A stretch of DNA of 27,813 bases from UBA7960 sp964624065 (GTDB lineage Bacteria; Bacteroidota; Bacteroidia; Bacteroidales; UBA7960), in assembly GCA_964624065.1 (NCBI GenBank), contig CAZUWF010000028.1, forward strand, positions 1 through 27,813, given 5' to 3'. Both the position numbers and the translations under genes were made by a program. Below the pieces are notes generated by a model. The model was given only the letters and a program-made list of their open reading frames with translations, did not search any database and was not told the DNA's origin. The stretch's first letter is position 1. Every line of letters starts with the position of its first letter. Positions 1 through 8,098 of this stretch are shown here, piece after piece.

Positions 1-1386
1 CGAAGAGGTTTTGCTTTCTAGCCCCAACAAGACTCCGGTTTCGTACCCCCTAAGTTTAAGCGAAAAATCCTTCAAGCCCATCCTCATTGGTCCAACAATT
101 GTTGAAGGCAAAAGTTCCCAAAGGGGTGCCCTAATAGTTCCAAGTGGGTAACTGGTTTCAAAATGGCCTCCCGAAATTTTTTCGTTGATAAACTCGCTTA
201 TAGTGCAAGCAGGCACCGAAAAACTACCGGTATAATCGTAAAACAATGCCTCAAGGTCTTTGACCCAAAGCAAGGCATCCAGCGGAGATTTGATCGTGGG
301 CGACAATTGTGTGGGATGCACCCCCGCCACACAAGCAGCATTGGCAAACCTGCCACTACGTCCAAAGTAGCTCATCCCGTTTACAACGCTTGTTTTGTCG
401 TAAGCCGCCGCAGGAACCACCATTCCGCCCGGGCACATACAAAAGGAATAAACCCCGTGGGCTGGATGTGCTTTAGAGGTAAGGCGATATTCTGCGGCCT
501 TCACACCCGCAAGGTTTTCAACACCCCATTGGGCTTTGTTAATGATGGTTTGCCGGTGCTCTGCCCTGCTCCCAATCGCAAAGTTCTTGAGCCTGAATTG
601 CACCCCAGCCTCCATTAGCATATCAAAGGTATCATAGGCCGAATGCCCCGAGGCAACCAACAAAAAATCGGCATCAAAATTACCTTTGTTAGTGAGGGCA
701 GTTCTGAATTTGCCTTTGCTTGATTCCAACCCCAAACAATGGGTTTCGAAAAGAATTCTGCCTCCAATGGCAACAAATCTTTCTCTCAAATTCTTGACCA
801 CCACACGCAAGTTGTCACTACCTACGTGGGGGTGGGCAAGGTAGGCAATCTCCTCGGGAGCACCCGCTTCCACATAGCTGCTTGTAAAAAAGGCTCGTTC
901 CTTGGATATATGTTTGGATCGTGATGTTAACTTGCCGTCGGAGAATGTCCCTGCGCCCCCTTCACCGAATGCATAATTCGAGGTAGGGTTAAATTTTCCT
1001 GTTTCCTCGAAATGGGTTATGCCCTTTGCTCTTGTTTCAACCTCGGTGCCGCGATCGATGATGGTAATGTCAAACCCAGCTTTTTGCAAATAATACCCTG
1101 CGAAAAAGCCAGCGGGACCTGAGCCAACTACAAGCCCTGTCCTGTGCCTTTTAGCATAACGAATTGAATTTGCGTGGCTTAACGGCTTGCCATTGCCTTT
1201 AATTTGATTTGAGCTTACCCCCACCCTGACTAACCAATGAATATTATTTTTGTTGCGGGCATCTAAGCTCTGGTTTTCAATTTGAAAGGAAAATTCGGAA
1301 ATCTGAAGTTTTTTTGCAATAGTGGCCTTAAGCGATTCTTGGGTATAATTTGTCGGGAGTTTTACCTCGGTTATTGTGTAACCCAT
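1..1386 (-). CDS. FAD-dependent dehydrogenase (COG2509-like), 3' end outside the window
   Basis: Read by reverse translation from an ATG at 1384-1386; the frame stays open for 462 codons to the left edge, so the C-terminus is missing. A dinucleotide-binding glycine motif, GSGPAG at residues 88-93, follows an N-terminal segment of about 80 residues that is typical of the uncharacterised FAD-dependent dehydrogenases of COG2509. Further family hallmarks are GEGGAGTFSDGKL at about 141-153 and a FCMCPGG motif in the second half. Members of the family are 500-550 residues long, so only the last part should be missing. The start lies 3 bases after the stop of the RseC-like gene, so the two are almost certainly cotranscribed. 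The likely role is an FAD-linked oxidoreductase of unknown substrate. The family call is strong; the substrate is not known. Confidence 0.88.
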   Translation of the reverse strand, partial: MGYTITEVKLPTNYTQESLKATIAKKLQISEFSFQIENQSLDARNKNNIHWLVRVGVSSNQIKGNGKPLSHANSIRYAKRHRTGLVVGSGPAGFFAGYYLQKAGFDITIIDRGTEVETRAKGITHFEETGKFNPTSNYAFGEGGAGTFSDGKLTSRSKHISKERAFFTSSYVEAGAPEEIAYLAHPHVGSDNLRVVVKNLRERFVAIGGRILFETHCLGLESSKGKFRTALTNKGNFDADFLLVASGHSAYDTFDMLMEAGVQFRLKNFAIGSRAEHRQTIINKAQWGVENLAGVKAAEYRLTSKAHPAHGVYSFCMCPGGMVVPAAAYDKTSVVNGMSYFGRSGRFANAACVAGVHPTQLSPTIKSPLDALLWVKDLEALFYDYTGSFSVPACTISEFINEKISGGHFETSYPLGTIRAPLWELLPSTIVGPMRMGLKDFSLKLRGYETGVLLGLESKTSS

Positions 1387-1389
1387 AGC

Positions 1390-1812
1390 TTATTGCTTAA
1401 TCCTGAACTCGAATTTATTATTTATTCTTTCTCTTGATATAAAGAGAATTCCATAATATGGTATCATGACTACAACGCCCAACAAAGCGGCAAGTCCTTC
1501 GTTACCTGTTAATTGCATCACAAAAAGGATGGTCGCAACCAACAATACAAAAGGCATTAGGTAGCCCAAAAGCAAAGCCTTGTAGCCCAGGGACTTCTGG
1601 AGCGAAATTTCAACAAAATTGCCGACTTTAAACCTGCTCCCGTCTGCAACCTTGACTTCAACAACTTTTCCTTCTGAATCGGCAAGATTGCAAAAAGATT
1701 TTGAATGACAAGATCCACATGCAGGTTGTGGCTCAATCTTCACCCAGACTACATTATTAGAAATTGTTTCGATAATTCCGGGGTGAATTATTTGATTGGC
1801 ATTGGGGTTCAT
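1390..1812 (-). CDS. rseC: RseC/MucC family (SoxR-reducing system) membrane protein
   Basis: This 140-residue protein has an N-terminal soluble part with a cysteine cluster, C32-x2-C35-x5-C41 (ACGSCHSKSFC), followed by two hydrophobic segments at about 78-99 and 106-125 joined by a short loop. That plan is the RseC/MucC family, small inner-membrane proteins linked in other bacteria to sigma-E control and to reduction of the SoxR iron-sulfur centre together with Rnf proteins. No Rnf genes are visible here. The FAD-dependent dehydrogenase follows 3 bases downstream, which fits a membrane redox role (inference). Two candidate -7 boxes lie 37-57 bases upstream. The symbol is by family only; function in Bacteroidota is not established. 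Confidence 0.85.
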   Translation of the reverse strand: MNPNANQIIHPGIIETISNNVVWVKIEPQPACGSCHSKSFCNLADSEGKVVEVKVADGSRFKVGNFVEISLQKSLGYKALLLGYLMPFVLLVATILFVMQLTGNEGLAALLGVVVMIPYYGILFISRERINNKFEFRIKQ

Positions 1813-1848
1813 AGACTACGGCAAGCAGGACATTGTTTAAATTTTCTA

Positions 1849-1869
1849 CAAACATATTTTTCAAAGCTA
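1849..1869 (-). promoter_or_regulatory. candidate Bacteroidota -7 elements for the rseC operon
   Basis: On the minus strand two TAnnTTTG matches lie close together: TATGTTTG (1849-1856) and TAGCTTTG (1862-1869). They face the RseC-like gene. No TTTG -33 element sits at the usual 19-21 bp, so which one is used, if either, is open. Confidence 0.35.
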
Positions 1870-2017
1870 CGCTTTTTAAATACATAAACTAGATTTTTTT
1901 TGACATTTTTTCACCCAAAAATTATTGCGTTGTTTCAATTCGTTACACCACACGAGCTAATTTAATTGGCCCGAAAGGATTTCCCAAATCAAGAAATCAA
2001 TAAAAGCCTAAAATCAC

Positions 2018-2025
2018 TACCTTTG
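2018..2025 (+). promoter_or_regulatory. candidate -7 element (TACCTTTG) for the phosphodiesterase gene
   Basis: TACCTTTG matches the Bacteroidota TAnnTTTG consensus and lies 47 bases before the ATG at 2073, in the divergent gap. No good -33 TTTG is seen at the expected distance. Confidence 0.5.
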
Positions 2026-2072
2026 GAGTTCCAAACTCGATAAATGAATAAGATCAATAAACAATCCCAATT

Positions 2073-3305
2073 ATGTCAACAAACCAAAAGCTATTCACAG
2101 TTATTATTGTAATTACCGTTGCTTTTTTATGTTCTTCTTTCAGCAATAAAAGGGGAGGCACTTCAAATGAGCCCTACGTTATTATGTTAAGTATGGACGG
2201 TTTCAGGTGGGACTATGCAAGCAGGGTGCCAACGCCAAACCTTGATCTACTTGCAAAAAATGGAGTCACTACCCCATACGTTGTCCCTGCTTTTCCCTCC
2301 AAAACCTTCCCCAACCATTACAGTATGGCAACTGGTCTTTATCCGGATAACCACGGCATTGTTAGCAACAATTTCTATTGCCCAGATTTAAAAATGGTTT
2401 ACCGAATCGGCGACAGAGAGATGGTTGAAAACAGCGCGTTTTATGGAGGTGAGCCCATTTGGGTAACGGCCGAAAGACAGGGAATTACAACAGCATCTTA
2501 TTTTTGGGTGGGATCAGAGGCTCCTATTAAAGAAATTCAACCAACCTACTGGAAAAAATACGACCATTCATTTCCGTTCAGCAACCGGATTGACACTGTG
2601 ATAAGATGGTTAAGCCTTCCTGAAAAAGAAAGGCCAAGACTTATAATGTTGTACTTTGACGAGCCAGATAGCACAGGTCACAATCCCGGTCCAAATACAC
2701 CCGAACTTGACAAAATGATCATAAAGTTAGATAGTTTGGTGGGAGTGCTGGTGCAACGCCTTTCTGACCTTCCCATAGCTAAGAAAATAAACCTGATTGT
2801 AACTTCAGACCACGGAATGACCGAATTGAGCACCGAACGATACGTTGACCTAGGCAGGCACGTTAGGCGTGAGTGGGTTGAAAGGCGACATGGAAGTAAT
2901 CCTCTGTTCTCCATCCAACCCATTGAAGGGAAAAGGGATTATGTTTACAATTTGTTGAAAGGCGTTAAGAATATTCAGGTTTGGAAGGCCGGAGAAGTCC
3001 CTGCCAGATTTAACTACGGCAATAACCCCCGGGTGCTTGATTTGATAGTTTTGGCCGATTCCACCTGGAGCGTTGGATGGGGAAGCCCTAATGAAAGGTA
3101 TTACACCGGTGGAGCCCACGGGTGGGACTATGCTCAAAAAGATATGCATACAATTTTTTACGCCACGGGACCTGCTTTTAAAAAAGGCCACGTTCACACG
3201 CCTTTCGAGGTTGTTGACCTTTATCCATTAATTGCAAAAATATTAGGAATTAAGCCCGCAAAAGTTGACGGTAAGTTGGAAAGGGTAATTGGAATGTTGG
3301 AATAA
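2073..3305 (+). CDS. Secreted nucleotide pyrophosphatase/phosphodiesterase (NPP family, alkaline phosphatase superfamily)
   Basis: The 410-residue protein starts with a hydrophobic export segment (about 5-22), so it should act outside the cytoplasm. The NPP metal and nucleophile set is complete: D42 in SMDGFRWD, nucleophile T78 in KTFPNHYSMATG, D199 and H203 in DEPDSTGH, D246-H247 in TSDHGM, and H349 in GGAHGWD. Together these bind two zinc ions in characterised NPPs. The family cleaves phosphodiester or pyrophosphate bonds of nucleotides or lysophospholipids; the substrate cannot be told from sequence. There is no clear lipobox, as the cysteine at 20 is in a poor context. ispG begins 58 bases downstream on the same strand and may be cotranscribed. 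Confidence 0.9.
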   Translation: MSTNQKLFTVIIVITVAFLCSSFSNKRGGTSNEPYVIMLSMDGFRWDYASRVPTPNLDLLAKNGVTTPYVVPAFPSKTFPNHYSMATGLYPDNHGIVSNNFYCPDLKMVYRIGDREMVENSAFYGGEPIWVTAERQGITTASYFWVGSEAPIKEIQPTYWKKYDHSFPFSNRIDTVIRWLSLPEKERPRLIMLYFDEPDSTGHNPGPNTPELDKMIIKLDSLVGVLVQRLSDLPIAKKINLIVTSDHGMTELSTERYVDLGRHVRREWVERRHGSNPLFSIQPIEGKRDYVYNLLKGVKNIQVWKAGEVPARFNYGNNPRVLDLIVLADSTWSVGWGSPNERYYTGGAHGWDYAQKDMHTIFYATGPAFKKGHVHTPFEVVDLYPLIAKILGIKPAKVDGKLERVIGMLE

Positions 3306-3363
3306 GTTGGCAAATTTCGGCACATGAAGGTTTCGAAAAAGAAACCCTGTCAAAGAACTAAAA

Positions 3364-5124
3364 ATGGTTAGATTCCCTTCACAAGAAGTAATTATTGGAA
3401 ACTGCCCGTTGGGTGGTAGTAACCCAATTAGGGTACAATCAATGACTAACACTTCCTCTCTTGATATTGAGGCTACGGTTAATCAAACGAAAAGGATCTT
3501 CGATGCAGGTGCCGATTATGTGCGTATTAGTGCCCCGAGCCAGCAATGTGCATTTAACCTTGAAAAAATAAAAAAAGAACTTACCAAATCGGGGTACCAA
3601 AAGCCCCTGGTTGCCGACATTCACTTCAATGCGTCCTTATCGCTGATTGCTGCGAGGCTGGTAGAAAAGGTTAGGATTAACCCGGGTAACTATACTGGTG
3701 CTGCCAACAACAACAAAACCGCCTGGACTGCCTCTGAAGAACAACAAGAGCTGGAGACAATTAGGGAGAACCTAAGGCCATTGGTAATCGTATGCAAGGA
3801 ATACGGAACCGCAATCAGGGTTGGTACAAATTTCGGTTCGTTATCTCCCAGAATAGTAATGCAATATGGCAACACTGCAGAAGGCATGGTTCAATCAACC
3901 ATCGAGTTTCTCAAAATTTTGGAAGATCTTGGTTTTGACCAAACCGTAATTTCTCTTAAAGCCAGCAGCCCTTTGATTACGGTTAAATCTAACTGGCTGA
4001 TGGTTAAAAGAATGTTGGAATTGGGAATGAAATATCCATTGCATTTAGGGGTAACAGAGGCCGGCGAAGGGGAAGACGGGCGAATTGTTTCCACATTAGG
4101 TATTGGGACCCTTCTAAGTGCAGGTATTGGTGACACCGTGCGGGTTAGCCTTTCGGAAGCCCCAGAGGCTGAAATCCCTGTGGCAACGGAATTGGTAAGG
4201 CCGTTCAATGATTTTTATGCGCGGAAGAGGGAATTTAAAAACAAATTTAATCTTGAAGAATTTGAACTTCAAACTGAAAACCTAGCCCCATTGCCATCCA
4301 ACCACAAAAGCCTTGTTGTTGGTATGGACGAAAAGCTTGACTGCAACGAACCGATCGTAGCAGTAACCTTATTTGGTGGCCTAAATTCTGCAAAGCCAGA
4401 CTTTTTTCTACAAAACCTGGAAAAACTCAATTCACCTGAATATAATTTGGTTTGCACTGAAAGGGACATATTTGAAAACAAAGTTGACTCAGAAACAAAC
4501 AACAGTTTTTTCCTCCTTGAACTCCCCGTGCAGAAACTTATTTTGGAAAAATTGAAAGGGGTAAAATCACCAATCATAATATTAAAAAATCAGCCAACGG
4601 CGCAGCTTATTGAAGACCTAAGGCTTGGTTTGAATGCTCAAAAAATAAGTGCCTCGTTAATACCTTCAATAAACCCTGGCGAGCTCTCAGAAGACCAATT
4701 CTTGAACTTAGCGGCAACTTCATACGGAGCATTATTGCTTCAAAGAAAGATCAGCGGATTGGCAATCGGAATGCAAAAATGGGAGAAGCCAGAGCAGCAT
4801 ATAAAAACGGCGTTCGGACTTTTACAGGCTGCAGGCACCAGGATCACCAAAACTCAATTCATTTCTTGCCCAACATGTGCCCGGACCTCCTTTGATTTGG
4901 TGGGAGTTGTAAGGCAGGTAAAAGACTTGGCCAAGGATAAGCCCGGTTTGAAAATTGCAATTATGGGTTGCATTGTCAACGGCCCGGGCGAAATGGCCGA
5001 TGCGGATTTCGGAATACTTGGCGCAGGAACAAACAAGGTTACCATTTATAAGGGGAAGGAGCCGGTTATCAAAAACATAGAGCAAAACCAAGCCGCCGAA
5101 TTACTTTTAAGACTTATTGGGTGA
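3364..5124 (+). CDS. ispG: 4-hydroxy-3-methylbut-2-en-1-yl diphosphate synthase IspG (large form)
   Basis: IspG reductively converts 2-C-methyl-D-erythritol 2,4-cyclodiphosphate to HMBPP in the MEP isoprenoid pathway, using a 4Fe-4S cluster. The N-terminal TIM barrel is clear from QSMTNT (25-30), VADIHFN (83-89) and KVRINPGN (102-109). The C-terminal cluster domain carries C502 and C505 (SCPTCART) and C536 (MGCIVNGPGE), with the conserved glutamate E543. At 586 residues it is much longer than the roughly 370-residue E. coli enzyme. The extra segment, about 285-490, separates barrel and cluster domain as in the three-domain IspG of Bacteroidota, Chlamydia and plants. It lies 58 bases after the phosphodiesterase gene. 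No promoter element is visible in that gap. Confidence 0.97.
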   Translation: MVRFPSQEVIIGNCPLGGSNPIRVQSMTNTSSLDIEATVNQTKRIFDAGADYVRISAPSQQCAFNLEKIKKELTKSGYQKPLVADIHFNASLSLIAARLVEKVRINPGNYTGAANNNKTAWTASEEQQELETIRENLRPLVIVCKEYGTAIRVGTNFGSLSPRIVMQYGNTAEGMVQSTIEFLKILEDLGFDQTVISLKASSPLITVKSNWLMVKRMLELGMKYPLHLGVTEAGEGEDGRIVSTLGIGTLLSAGIGDTVRVSLSEAPEAEIPVATELVRPFNDFYARKREFKNKFNLEEFELQTENLAPLPSNHKSLVVGMDEKLDCNEPIVAVTLFGGLNSAKPDFFLQNLEKLNSPEYNLVCTERDIFENKVDSETNNSFFLLELPVQKLILEKLKGVKSPIIILKNQPTAQLIEDLRLGLNAQKISASLIPSINPGELSEDQFLNLAATSYGALLLQRKISGLAIGMQKWEKPEQHIKTAFGLLQAAGTRITKTQFISCPTCARTSFDLVGVVRQVKDLAKDKPGLKIAIMGCIVNGPGEMADADFGILGAGTNKVTIYKGKEPVIKNIEQNQAAELLLRLIG

Positions 5125-5901
5125 TCCTAACCCTTGTTTTCCACTTTTTGTTGCCAATCTGATTTTGAAAATTGCCCGTAATAAATAATTGAGCCCTGAA
5201 AATGCACTAACAAAGTATGGGGTGCGGCTCCAGGCAATGAAGTTGCAGGTAACCCTGAGGAATTGCAACCCGGATTGTAAGACCAGAAGCCGACTTCAGG
5301 CGGCCTGACCGCCCCGGCTCAAGATGGAATAAGTTTCCTAGGCTCAGGCAAAAAAGGATTTTTGAAGTAAGGTAGGCCGAACCCCGGTTGCTGCTGTACT
5401 CAAGGCGCTATGAAGAAACAATCGCGTTTAGGGTTACCTAGTTCAAAACGCCGCCTGTGCATTTGCAAATTAGGGAAGTGATGGTTGGATTGGATTGGCC
5501 AGAAATTTAAAGGTAGTCGTGGCAGATATATAGCAGTAATCCCGTTATGGCTCTAATGGGCCACCTTCCTATAAGGTAGTGTAGTTAAATTAAGCCCAAA
5601 AACAAAAAAATAAAAAAGAGAAAAGGGATGAATAGAGCCAAGCTCAGAATAAAGGATTGGTGGCCAATTCCTGTTGAACTAAATATATTTACTTAGTCGT
5701 AAAAAAAAATGGCAACTTGCGCCCTGACCCACCTCTATTAACCCAAAGGCATTGAGTTAAATAGCAGTAACCTATTTTTTGTAATGGGTGCATCGCAAAA
5801 TGTTTCTTTTTGCAATGAAATTCTTGGTTAAATTATTGATTCCACTGAAACCAAGGTCCAGCAATAGAACGGGCGATTTCGATCCCCCCTTAAGAAATAC
5901 C
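5125..5901. other. 777-base gap without a recognisable gene; contains hairpins
   Basis: No long open frame or RNA family was recognised between convergent ispG and the photolyase gene. The first half is relatively GC-rich with inverted repeats: GTTGCA (5242-5247) with TGCAAC (5264-5269), and a nested hairpin AGCCG (5288-5292), GGCGG (5299-5303), CCGCC (5309-5313), CGGCT (5315-5319). The second half is AT-rich, with GCAAAA paired to TTTTGC around 5794-5813 and CTTGGTT (5823-5829) with AACCAAG (5849-5855). The last pair could help end the photolyase transcript but has no clear U-run. Either 3' ends, an unrecognised structured RNA or a decayed gene could explain the gap. Confidence 0.5.
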
Positions 5902-7221
5902 TTATAAATATATTTCCTTCAAGCCAACTTTAAACCTTTCAAGTGCCCTAACCCTCGCCATTTTGTGATCAATTATGGGTTGTGGATATAGCCGGGTACC
6001 AAATTCAGGTATCCATCTTCTGGCGTAAACAAAATCGGGATCAAATTTTTTTTGCTGTTCTTCGGGGTTGAAGATACGGAAATACGGGGCGGCATCGCAA
6101 CCAGAGCCAGCAGTCCATTGCCAGTTGCCGTTGTTCGAAGAAAGCTCATAGTCGAGCAGTTTGCTGGCAAAGTATGCCTCGCCCCATCTCCAATCAATGA
6201 GCAGGTGTTTGGTGAGGAAACTGGCCGTGATCATTCTAGCACGGTTGTGCATAAAACCTGTAGCGTTCAATTGACGCATTCCTGCATCAACGGCCGAAAA
6301 ACCAGTGGTGCCCTCACACCAACGCTTGAAAAGTTTTTCGTCGTTGTCCCACTCTATTTTGTCGTATTTTGGCTTGAACGAACCAATTACAACATGAGGA
6401 AAATGCCACAGAACCTGCATGAAAAACTCGCGCCAAATCAATTCCTTGAGGTAAAATTGATTGAGTCCCAAAGCTTTTTTGGCCAGCGCTCTTGCGCTTG
6501 TGATCCCAAAACGAAGGTGAGCTCCTAACTCTGAGGTTCCATTTTCAAGGTGGAGTAGGTTTCTTGTATTATGGTAGTTGGCTATGAGTGTTTCGTTTAT
6601 TTTAGTCGGAACGAAAACAAGGTCAGTTTTTTCAAAGCCGATAGAGGTAATGTCAAAATTGTTTGGCCTAAAATTCACCAAATGTTCTAGCAGGTTTTCT
6701 GATTCAAAGGATTTAACCCTAGCTTGGTTGAATTTTTCCAGCCAAACTTTTGAGTAGGGAGTGTAAACTGTGTATGGGTTGCCATCCTGTTTCAATATTT
6801 CATCTTCATGAAAGATAACATGATCTTTAAAGGCACTGAACTGAATTCCTTTGGCACGTAAAAACTCTTTTACCTTTCTGTCGCGCTCAACTGGGTAAGG
6901 CTCGTAATCTACGTTGCAAAAAACAGCCCTAACGTTATGTTTAGAGGTCAATTCTGCAAATACATCGTTGGGTTTTCCATAAAAGTATTGGATTCCCGAA
7001 CCGAACGAATCACGCAGTTGCCCATTCATTAGGTCAAGGGCCTGGAAAATTAGGTCAACCCTTCTATCTGATTTATCTTCAAGGTTCTTAAGAATTTCAG
7101 GATCGAAAATAAAAATTGGCAAAACCTTCATTCCGGAGGTCAATGCCCTGCACAACCCATGGTTATCCTCTAGCCGCAGGTCGCGCCTGAACCAGAACAC
7201 TGCTATTTCGTCGGGGATCAT
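5902..7221 (-). CDS. phrB: Deoxyribodipyrimidine (CPD) photolyase, class I
   Basis: This FAD enzyme uses near-UV/blue light to split cyclobutane pyrimidine dimers. The 439-residue length matches class I photolyases. The N-terminal antenna domain opens with WFRRDLRLEDN (10-20). The catalytic helical domain has ELIWREFF (260-267), MHNRARM (324-330), IDWRWGE (342-348) and SNNGNWQW (362-369), followed by DAAPYFRIFNP (376-386). By alignment from memory with E. coli PhrB, the electron-transfer tryptophan triad is kept (W367, W344, W291), as is the flavin-contacting asparagine (N363), which argues for repair activity rather than a cryptochrome. Its ATG overlaps the GPx stop codon by one base (TAATG), indicating translational coupling. 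The antenna chromophore cannot be told from sequence. Confidence 0.95.
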   Translation of the reverse strand: MIPDEIAVFWFRRDLRLEDNHGLCRALTSGMKVLPIFIFDPEILKNLEDKSDRRVDLIFQALDLMNGQLRDSFGSGIQYFYGKPNDVFAELTSKHNVRAVFCNVDYEPYPVERDRKVKEFLRAKGIQFSAFKDHVIFHEDEILKQDGNPYTVYTPYSKVWLEKFNQARVKSFESENLLEHLVNFRPNNFDITSIGFEKTDLVFVPTKINETLIANYHNTRNLLHLENGTSELGAHLRFGITSARALAKKALGLNQFYLKELIWREFFMQVLWHFPHVVIGSFKPKYDKIEWDNDEKLFKRWCEGTTGFSAVDAGMRQLNATGFMHNRARMITASFLTKHLLIDWRWGEAYFASKLLDYELSSNNGNWQWTAGSGCDAAPYFRIFNPEEQQKKFDPDFVYARRWIPEFGTRLYPQPIIDHKMARVRALERFKVGLKEIYL

Positions 7222-7703
7222 TACCTCGTTAGCAATTCAATATGTTTTCTAAGTTTTTCGGGAAGGGTGTAAGGTGAAAATCTTTTAATCGGCCTGCCGC
7301 TTTTGTCAAGGAGAAACTTTGTAAAATTCCATTTTATGCTCCCACCAAGCAATCCTTTTAATTCCTTTTTCAAATACTTGAAAATGGGGTGGGCGTTTTG
7401 GCCATTAACCTCCACCTTCGAAAACATCTCAAACGTTACACCGTAGTTCAGAAGGCATCCTTCCGAAATTGATCTTTCATCGCCTGGCTCTTGATTTCCA
7501 AATTGGTTGCAAGGAAAGCCCAAAATCACAAAATCCCTTCCCTTGAATTCTTGGTACAACTTTTCCAAACCCTCGTACTGCGGGGTGAGTCCGCATTTGC
7601 TGGCAGTATTTACCACCAAAACTACTTTTCCCATGTACGCATCCATACTTATTTCACTGCCTTGGAGGGTTTTGGCTGTAAAATCATAAAAAGTGGTATT
7701 CAT
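7221..7703 (-). CDS. Glutathione peroxidase family protein (Cys-type, probably thioredoxin-linked)
   Basis: The protein reduces hydroperoxides. Counted from the ATG at 7701-7703 (160 residues) the catalytic set is C37 (ASKCG), Q71 (FPCNQFGNQEPG), W125 and N126 (KWNFTKFL). A further cysteine, C83, sits where thioredoxin-dependent Cys-GPx enzymes carry the resolving cysteine, so thioredoxin is a more likely reductant than glutathione (inference). The frame extends upstream to an ATG at 7736, adding 11 residues. I prefer the inner ATG because family members begin just before the YDFTA motif. The stop overlaps the photolyase start (TAATG), linking peroxide and UV-damage defence in one transcript. 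No TAnnTTTG box was found just upstream. Confidence 0.93.
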   Translation of the reverse strand: MNTTFYDFTAKTLQGSEISMDAYMGKVVLVVNTASKCGLTPQYEGLEKLYQEFKGRDFVILGFPCNQFGNQEPGDERSISEGCLLNYGVTFEMFSKVEVNGQNAHPIFKYLKKELKGLLGGSIKWNFTKFLLDKSGRPIKRFSPYTLPEKLRKHIELLTR

Positions 7704-7736
7704 ATCTTTGCTTGGTAAAAAAGTTGGTAAAGGCAT

Positions 7737-8098
7737 AACAGAACCGCCGTCAAAATGTTTAGGCTACCCCAAAGGGTTTGAAAACTTCATTGGCAGGTAA
7801 TGTATTCCACAGTGGTTCACCTTTAGGCATTTTCATATGTTTACACGGCGCCAATTAATCAATTGCCGCAGCCTTAAAAGATTGTATGTTGATATGTTTA
7901 ACCGTTGAGACATTAACCCAGAACCTATTCGAGTTATTCCAAGTGCCTTTTAACTAATGCTTTGCCAACCAAAATCGCCACGAGATAAAATTGATTAGCA
8001 GAACCCCTCGTAAATGTTGAGGGCAAACCTTTATAAGGTCGGACATTTTTTTTAAATTGCTTAGACTATGACCAATGAGGCTTCACCATCAAAAATAT
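7737..8098. other. 362-base intergenic stretch
   Basis: It separates two minus-strand genes and should hold the 3' end of the glycosyltransferase transcript and the promoter of the GPx-photolyase pair. Two short stem-loops stand side by side, CCCTC/GAGGG (8005-8009 with 8019-8023) and ACCTT/AAGGT (8027-8031 with 8035-8039). No TAnnTTTG box facing the GPx gene and no coding frame were seen. Confidence 0.45.

Noticed and set aside
163..618. Plus-strand open frame of 151 codons
   Set aside because: It lies antisense to the FAD-dependent dehydrogenase, whose motifs are unmistakable; composition-driven shadow.
5125..5901. RNase P RNA, tmRNA, SRP RNA or B12/TPP/SAM riboswitch in the gap
   Set aside because: None of their conserved core sequences can be found by eye.
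6052..6528. Plus-strand open frame of 158 codons
   Set aside because: Antisense to the catalytic half of the photolyase; no motifs of its own.
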